This document shows, piece by piece, positions 59,489 through 64,000 of a stretch of DNA of 64,000 nt. Position numbers and translations under genes: made by a program. This stretch comes from Rhizorhabdus dicambivorans (GTDB taxonomy: Bacteria > Pseudomonadota > Alphaproteobacteria > Sphingomonadales > Sphingomonadaceae), in contig NZ_CP023451.1 of assembly GCF_002355275.1 (NCBI RefSeq), positions 186,001-250,000 on the forward strand. Direction: 5' to 3'. Positions within the stretch are counted from its first letter, which is position 1. Every line of letters starts with the position of its first letter. Under the pieces are notes generated by a model that worked only from the letters and a program-made list of their open reading frames with translations, did no database searches and was not told the origin of the DNA.

Positions 59489-60553
59489 TTATGCAGGCAA
59501 CGACCGCTCATACCAGGGCCGCGTCTTCTTCACGAGCGCGACGACCGAGAGCATCACCGGCACCTCGACCAGCACGCCGACGACGGTGGCGAGCGCCGCG
59601 CCCGATCCGATGCCGAACAGGCTGATCGCCGCGGCGACGGCGAGTTCGAAGAAGTTGGACGCGCCGATCAGCGCGGCGGGCGCGGCGACGCACCAGGCGA
59701 CGCCGAAGCGGCGGCTCAGCCAATAAGCGAGCCCGGCATTGAAATAGACCTGGATGAGGATCGGCACGGCGATGAGCGCGATGACCAGCGGATGCGCGAT
59801 GATCGCCTCGCCCTGGAAACCGAACAACAGCACCAGCGTGGTGAGCAGCGCGATCAGCGATACGGGGCCGAGCGCTGCCAGCAGGCGATCGAGCGCCGGC
59901 TGTCCGCCAGAGGCCAGCAGCGCGCGACGGACAAGCTGCGCGGCGATTACCGGCACGACGATGTAGAGCAGCACCGAGATGAGCAAAGTGTCCCACGGCA
60001 CCGTGATCGACGCGACCCCGAGCAGCAGCGCGACGATCGGCGCGAAGGCGAACACCATGATGACGTCGTTCAAGGCGACCTGGCTCAGCGTGTAATTAGG
60101 CTCGCCCTCGCACAGGTTGGACCAGACGAACACCATCGCCGTGCAAGGCGCGGCGGCGAGCAGGATGAGGCCGGCAATATAGGAGCCGATCTCGGCCTCG
60201 GGCAGCCAGGGGCGGAACAGATAGCCGAGGAAGAAGGTGCCGAGCAGCGCCATCGAGAAGGGCTTCACCGCCCAGTTGATGAAAAGCGTGACACCGACGC
60301 CCTTCCAGTGCCGCCTGACTGATCCCAGCGCGCCCAGGTCGATCTTGAGCAGCATCGGCACGATCATCAGCCATATCAGCACCGCGACGACGATGTTGAC
60401 GTTCGCGATCTCGGCCGCGGCGACGCGCGCGAACAAGCCGGGCAGCGCATAGCCGAGCGCGATGCCGACGACGATGCAGGCCGCGACCCAGAGGCTGAGA
60501 TAGCGTTCGAAGGTGCCGATCGCGGGCTTCGCCGCCGCGGCGGCATCGCTCAC
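59489..60553 (-). CDS. acr3: Arsenite efflux permease ACR3
   Basis: A 354-aa membrane protein with ten hydrophobic segments. Start GTG at 60553, overlapping the arsC stop (GTGA). AAPCTAMVFVWSNLCEGEPNYTL contains the conserved Cys of ACR3, and LNDVIMVFAFAPIVALLLG and ASNFFELAVAAAISLFG are family signatures. It exports arsenite formed by ArsC and any arsenite released by ArsI, using the proton gradient. Last gene of the operon. Confidence 0.95.
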   Translation of the reverse strand: MSDAAAAAKPAIGTFERYLSLWVAACIVVGIALGYALPGLFARVAAAEIANVNIVVAVLIWLMIVPMLLKIDLGALGSVRRHWKGVGVTLFINWAVKPFSMALLGTFFLGYLFRPWLPEAEIGSYIAGLILLAAAPCTAMVFVWSNLCEGEPNYTLSQVALNDVIMVFAFAPIVALLLGVASITVPWDTLLISVLLYIVVPVIAAQLVRRALLASGGQPALDRLLAALGPVSLIALLTTLVLLFGFQGEAIIAHPLVIALIAVPILIQVYFNAGLAYWLSRRFGVAWCVAAPAALIGASNFFELAVAAAISLFGIGSGAALATVVGVLVEVPVMLSVVALVKKTRPWYERSLPA

Positions 60554-61077
60554 GCGGCGTCCCCGCGCCGGTTGCTCGCGCCTTCGCCCTGACCGATCTC
60601 GCGGACATGTGCCCTCAATGCCATCACGTCGAGCTGGTCGAACGGCAGCGCCATGAACAGCTTGATGCGGTTCTCGAGATAGCGCAGCGCTGTCACGAAG
60701 GCGCGCTCGCGCTCGATGTCGTTGCCCTCGACATGGCTCGGATCTTCGATGCCCCAATGGGCGGTCATCGGATGGCCGGGCCAGACCGGACACGTCTCGC
60801 CCGCCGCATCGTCGCAAACGGTGAACACGAAATCCATCACCGGCGCGTCCGGCACGGAGAACTCTTCCCAGCTCTTCGAGTGAAGGCCTTCGGTCGGGTA
60901 ACCGATGCGCTCCAGCAGCCTCAGCGCGTCGGGGTTGACCGCGCCCTTGGGGAAGCTGCCTGCGGAATAGCCGCGGAACCGGCCTTCGCCGAGCTTGTTC
61001 AGTGCGCTCTCGGCGAGGATCGAGCGGGCCGAGTTACCCGTGCAGAGGAACAGGACATTGAAAACACGGTCGGTCAT
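60550..61077 (-). CDS. arsC: Thioredoxin-coupled arsenate reductase
   Basis: A 175-aa protein starting at 61077, overlapping the arsR stop by 4 bp. VLFLCTGNSARS is the low-molecular-weight phosphatase loop with nucleophile C12; C88 and C96 (FTVCDDAAGETCPVW) complete the disulfide cascade of the thioredoxin type. HWGIEDPSHVEG follows. It reduces arsenate to arsenite for ACR3. The tail after residue 150 is polar and variable. Confidence 0.95.
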   Translation of the reverse strand: MTDRVFNVLFLCTGNSARSILAESALNKLGEGRFRGYSAGSFPKGAVNPDALRLLERIGYPTEGLHSKSWEEFSVPDAPVMDFVFTVCDDAAGETCPVWPGHPMTAHWGIEDPSHVEGNDIERERAFVTALRYLENRIKLFMALPFDQLDVMALRAHVREIGQGEGASNRRGDAA

Positions 61078-61430
61078 TGAACGGCTCCGGGTTGGCAGCA
61101 GGCGGCCCTGGTGACCACGTCGGCGAGCGGAGCACAGATCTCCGGGGCGCCGCCGCAGCAATCCTCCATCAGGAAGCCGAGCAGGTCGGTCATGCGGGCA
61201 TAATCAGCGGTGTAGATGATCGACCGGCCCTCGCGCCGCGACGACACGAGCCCGGCGTGGCCGAGGATGTTGAGGTTGCCCGAGAGCGTCTGCGGGACAT
61301 GGCCCGTCGCGCGCGCGATATCGCCCGAGGCCATGCCCTCGGCGCCGGCGCGGACCAGCAGGCGAAAGACCTCGAGGCGGCCCGGATGCGCGAGCGCCGA
61401 GAGCGAGGCGACGGCAGCGTTCGCGTCCAT
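61074..61430 (-). CDS. arsR: ArsR-family arsenic-responsive repressor
   Basis: A 118-aa winged-helix repressor from the ATG at 61430 (MDANAAVASLSALAHPGRLEVFRLLV); an in-frame GTG at 61439 is possible. The recognition helix is in ATGHVPQTLSGNLNIL and the wing in SRREGRSIIYTAD. As(III) probably binds the C-terminal cysteines (MEDCCGGAPEIC, RAACCQP), not the classical ELCVCDL helix site. It likely binds the palindrome at 61901-61942. Confidence 0.93.
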   Translation of the reverse strand: MDANAAVASLSALAHPGRLEVFRLLVRAGAEGMASGDIARATGHVPQTLSGNLNILGHAGLVSSRREGRSIIYTADYARMTDLLGFLMEDCCGGAPEICAPLADVVTRAACCQPGAVQ

Positions 61431-61882
61431 CAGCAGCACGCCTGCTTTGGCGCGGGCGCATCGGCGGGGCCGCAGCAGGCCGCGGCGGGCTCGGGCAGCA
61501 CCTCGTCCTCGCCGTAGCTGGTCGCCTCACCGAAGGTGAAGAAGGTCTCCCAGCGCACGCCGGCGGGATCGCGGACCCAGCTCTTGTCCGACTGCGCGTA
61601 GCAGCAGGTGGTCGCTTCCTGATCGAACGTCTCCGCCCCGGCGGCCTTGAGGCGACCGGCGAGCGCGCCGAGCTCATCGGCGCTGTCGACCTGGATGCCG
61701 ATATGGTCGATGCCGGCCGCGCGCGCGCGCTCGGAGATCGCGAAGTTGACCTTGGGATCGTCGAGCATCCACTTGGCGTAGTCGTCCTTCACGACGACGG
61801 GCGCGGCGCCGAACAGCGTCTCGTAGAACTGGATCGACGCGCCGAGATCGGGCACGCTGACGTGCAGATGGATGCGCTTCAT
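61430..61882 (-). CDS. arsI: ArsI-like C-As lyase (VOC family)
   Basis: A 150-aa glyoxalase/VOC-fold protein. The vicinal cysteines C93-C94 (EATTCCYAQSDKSW) bind trivalent organoarsenicals; H5/H7, H60 (DHIGIQ) and E112 (RWETFF) form the metal site. The C-terminus adds two more Cys pairs (AACCGP, QACC). ArsI cleaves the carbon-arsenic bond of methylarsenite to give arsenite for ACR3. First gene of the operon; its stop shares bases with the arsR start. The related CadI is an alternative name. Confidence 0.92.
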   Translation of the reverse strand: MKRIHLHVSVPDLGASIQFYETLFGAAPVVVKDDYAKWMLDDPKVNFAISERARAAGIDHIGIQVDSADELGALAGRLKAAGAETFDQEATTCCYAQSDKSWVRDPAGVRWETFFTFGEATSYGEDEVLPEPAAACCGPADAPAPKQACC

Positions 61883-61900
61883 GGAATGGCTCCTGATAAC

Positions 61901-61944
61901 GACTCGATGACACTACGAGTATATCCGTAATATCATCGAGTCAA
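61901..61944 (-). promoter_or_regulatory. ars promoter and probable ArsR operator
   Basis: GACTCGATGA (61901-61910) and TCATCGAGTC (61933-61942) form a perfect 10-bp inverted repeat. On the minus strand TTGACT (61944-61939) and TATACT (61923-61918) are a -35/-10 pair with a 15-bp spacer, lying between and over the arms. This position suits ArsR repression of arsI-arsR-arsC-acr3, with transcription starting just before the arsI ATG at 61882. Confidence 0.75.
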
Positions 61945-61956
61945 TGAGCACGACGC

Positions 61957-62820
61957 TCATGGCTGCTGGGCGTGCATCCAGTCAGCGGCGGCCTGCGCCT
62001 TGCTGGCTGCGGTGAAGATCGCCCGCGGCTCATCCTTCAGGAGTTGGAGCCAGGAAGCGATATAGGCGGCGTGGTCGGGCCGCGGCTCGTGGGCGATCCC
62101 GAGATCGGCGAGCAGGAACGAGGCGGTCAGCTCGGCGGTCGCTTCCTCCATCGCGAGCGCGTGCCTGGTCCACTTGGCGCTGAAATCCCGGTCGAGCCGA
62201 TGGGCTGCGCCACTGGCATGAGCGGCCTCGTGAATACGGGTGGCATAGAAGCCGTGAGCGTCGTGGAAGGCGCTGAAATCCGGCATGTGGATGCGGTCTT
62301 CGGCGATGTGATAATAGGCGCTGGCCGAGCCGTAGACAGTATCGATGCCGAGGGCGGCGATGAAGGCTTCGGCGGCGGCGAGGCGTTCGCTCTCGGGCAG
62401 GTCCGGCCCCGGTTTGGGCGCATAGCCATCGACCTGATCGGCGTTGAACAGGCCGAACGCCTTGGCGAAAAGCCGTCGATGGTCGTCATCGTCGCTGGCG
62501 TCGTCGCCCTTCGCGTGAAACTCCTTCCAGAGGACACCGAGGCTGGCGTGCTCACCCTTGCGGACCTGCGCGCCGAGCGCCTGCCACTGGCGATAGGTGC
62601 CCCAGACCCCGCTCGCATAGCCGCTGCCATAGGCGGCCGCCCAGAGCGAGACCGTATTTATGCCGCGATAGGGCTTGCCGCTGGCGACGTTGGTCGGGCG
62701 GGTGACGTCGGCGCCGGAATGATGCCATGGCATGCGCCAGGTGCCGGTGCCGGCTTCGATGGCGTCGACGATCGCTTGCGTGACGCGAGCATAGACGTCT
62801 GAGCGTTGTGAGGCTGACAT
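61957..62820 (-). CDS. ardC: ArdC-type antirestriction protein (zincin domain)
   Basis: A 287-aa protein starting MSASQRSDVYARVTQAIVDA at 62820. The N-terminal ssDNA-binding part shows WRMPWHHSG, RPTNVASGKPYRGINTVSLW and GTYRQWQALGAQVRKGE; the C-terminal metallopeptidase-like part has IHEAAHASG (HExxH) and MEEATAELTASFLLADLGI (the distal Glu). ArdC protects incoming single-stranded DNA during conjugation. An intact version of the fragment at 58856-59140. Confidence 0.93.
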   Translation of the reverse strand: MSASQRSDVYARVTQAIVDAIEAGTGTWRMPWHHSGADVTRPTNVASGKPYRGINTVSLWAAAYGSGYASGVWGTYRQWQALGAQVRKGEHASLGVLWKEFHAKGDDASDDDDHRRLFAKAFGLFNADQVDGYAPKPGPDLPESERLAAAEAFIAALGIDTVYGSASAYYHIAEDRIHMPDFSAFHDAHGFYATRIHEAAHASGAAHRLDRDFSAKWTRHALAMEEATAELTASFLLADLGIAHEPRPDHAAYIASWLQLLKDEPRAIFTAASKAQAAADWMHAQQP

Positions 62821-62989
62821 GATCTGTTCTCCGTTCTCGCGCCGGGGACCATCCCCGGCGGCGGAGGCCCGTTCGCGCCGGGCACAGGGGGGCTCGCGCA
62901 CCCGTCAGGGCCGCAGCGAAGCGAAGGACGGCGAAGCCGTTGCGCGGGCGCGCCGACCGGCGCAGGACTCCGCCAACAACCGGGGTGGT

Positions 62990-64000
62990 CTACGGCGCGG
63001 GAGGGTCGATCCCGGCAATCACCACGCTCAGGCGATCCAGCTCGCGCTGGAGAGCCTGACGCTGGAGATCGGAGATGCGCCGTTCGCGTAAGTGCGCCCT
63101 GGCATCGGCCGCCGCGCGTTCCCAGGCCGGCCTGTGGCGGGCGGTGATGCAGGCGTTGGGACAGCGGGTCGGCTCGCACAGGGCAGTGAGCGGCCCTGCC
63201 GGATCGGGGGTCGTCACGCGCTTGAGGCAGAGCGCGGTCGCGGGATCGAAGAAGCAATCCGCGAGCGGGCCGACATGGAAGGTGCGCGCGACGCTGGCGA
63301 GCATGACGCGCAGGCGGGCGCGATCGGCGATCATGGCGGGCAAAGGCCCTTGTCTGACGGCGGCATCGTCGAGCGTCCGCGCGATGCGCGGTCCCGCCGG
63401 TCCACCGAGCGATGCGCCGCCCTGACGCCGGTCGAAATAGTCCAGCAGATCGTCAATCTGACCGAGCCGACGCTGCGCCTCGACCTCGGCGCGAAACCCT
63501 GATGCGCTGGTCCCGGCATAGCCTTCGAACGCGGCGACCGAGGCGTGCTTGTACTGGATCATGCCGGCGATGGTGCCGAACGGACGGTTGGCGATGTGCC
63601 ACGCGATCGTGCGCCGGAACTGCCGCGTCGTGATGCGCCACGGCTTGCCATCGGGTCCGGGCGGGATGACCGGCTCATCGGGGGTGCCGAAGGCGCTGTT
63701 GAGGTGGTCGCGGAAGGTGTTGAGCTGGCGGACCACCTCGCTCGACAGATGCGTCTTGGAGACGGCGCTCGCGCGCAGCACCGGCCAGAGCGTATCGCTG
63801 CCGCTGGCGCGCGCCGGCCCTGCCGACAGGCGTTCGAGCACCATGATCGCGGCGGCGACCGGCTCGATCGTCACCCAGCTCGCCGCCTCGCCCACCGCCG
63901 CCCGGCGCTTGTAGATGGTCGACCGGATGCGATGGCGCTCGATCAGGCCGTCCTCGCTGCGCGCGATAGAGAGACACCCGCGCCGCATCGCCTGCACCTC
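62990..64000 (-). CDS. Tyrosine recombinase/integrase, C-terminal part (cut by window edge)
   Basis: The frame runs off the window, so the N-terminus is missing. TTRQFRRTIAWHIANRPFG, MIQYKHASVAAFEGYAG and the final Tyr match boxes of the tyrosine recombinase family (Arg, His/Lys and the nucleophile Tyr). A Cys-rich tail (DCFFDPATALCL, LCEPTRCPNAC) is typical of large ICE-type integrases. It may mark one boundary of the element; no attachment site is visible here. Confidence 0.85.
   Translation of the reverse strand, partial: EVQAMRRGCLSIARSEDGLIERHRIRSTIYKRRAAVGEAASWVTIEPVAAAIMVLERLSAGPARASGSDTLWPVLRASAVSKTHLSSEVVRQLNTFRDHLNSAFGTPDEPVIPPGPDGKPWRITTRQFRRTIAWHIANRPFGTIAGMIQYKHASVAAFEGYAGTSASGFRAEVEAQRRLGQIDDLLDYFDRRQGGASLGGPAGPRIARTLDDAAVRQGPLPAMIADRARLRVMLASVARTFHVGPLADCFFDPATALCLKRVTTPDPAGPLTALCEPTRCPNACITARHRPAWERAAADARAHLRERRISDLQRQALQRELDRLSVVIAGIDPPAP

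Overview
This is a GC-rich window (AT-rich stretches stand out) whose gene content fits an alphaproteobacterium of the Sphingomonadaceae (Sphingomonas, Sphingobium or Novosphingobium type): an imuA-imuB-dnaE2 cassette with direct-repeat LexA boxes (GAAC-N7-GAAC and GTTC-N7-GTTC), a CzcCBA heavy-metal pump, and a conjugative/integrative element backbone with PRTRC genes. Assignments rest on reading the sequence and on known family motifs; no database search was run. The window cuts an MFS transporter at the left edge and a tyrosine recombinase at the right edge.

Layout. (1) 1-6.7 kb: divalent-metal resistance operon (MFS with a His-rich tail, small His-rich protein, CzcC, CzcB, CzcA). (2) 6.9-13.3 kb: two small genes, then the SOS mutagenesis operon imuA-imuB-dnaE2 behind a LexA box. 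(3) 13.6-25.8 kb: a dense accessory region that looks like a defence island. It holds a 717-aa protein with a C-terminal PD-(D/E)XK nuclease next to a DUF4238 gene; a GNAT gene; an operon of two HEPN-motif proteins; an Mrr-like nuclease with a helical partner; two divergent SRAP/YedK-type genes around a second LexA box; and an operon of a TIR-like protein and a PD-(D/E)XK-like protein. (4) 25,893-30,745: a complete, cargo-free Tn7-like transposon (tnsA-tnsB-tnsC-tniQ) with TGT...ACA ends, terminal TnsB-type repeats and a perfect 5-bp target duplication (ACTTT). (5) 30.8-37.7 kb: a transfer module on the minus strand (RHH accessory protein, VirD4/TraD coupling protein, MobF relaxase-helicase, two small genes, one frameshifted) with an F-like oriT candidate at 37,640-37,671. 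No type IV secretion genes are in the window. (6) 37.8-50 kb: many small conserved element genes (SSB, DUF736, DUF2493, DUF3768, a PemK/Phd-type toxin-antitoxin pair, PP-loop and Mom-like proteins), separated by repeated hairpin elements. (7) 50.0-55.8 kb: a PRTRC cassette (ThiF-like, A, B, F, C, E, ParB). (8) 55.9-59.1 kb: a TGT/DpdA-like gene, a nuclease and small genes. (9) 59.5-61.9 kb: arsenic operon arsI-arsR-arsC-acr3 behind a palindromic operator. (10) 62-64 kb: ArdC antirestriction protein and the partial integrase.

Taken together, the region from about 31 kb to the right edge reads as the backbone of an integrative/conjugative or plasmid-derived element carrying arsenic resistance. 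The left 31 kb carries metal resistance, SOS mutagenesis and anti-phage-type genes, and the Tn7-like element sits at the junction. The best candidates for undescribed biology are the TIR plus nuclease operon, the double-HEPN operon, the 717-aa nuclease plus DUF4238 pair, the TniQ with a C-terminal helix-turn-helix, the possible DNA-modification genes (TGT-like, PP-loop, Mom-like), and a repeated two-hairpin element with compensatory base changes.
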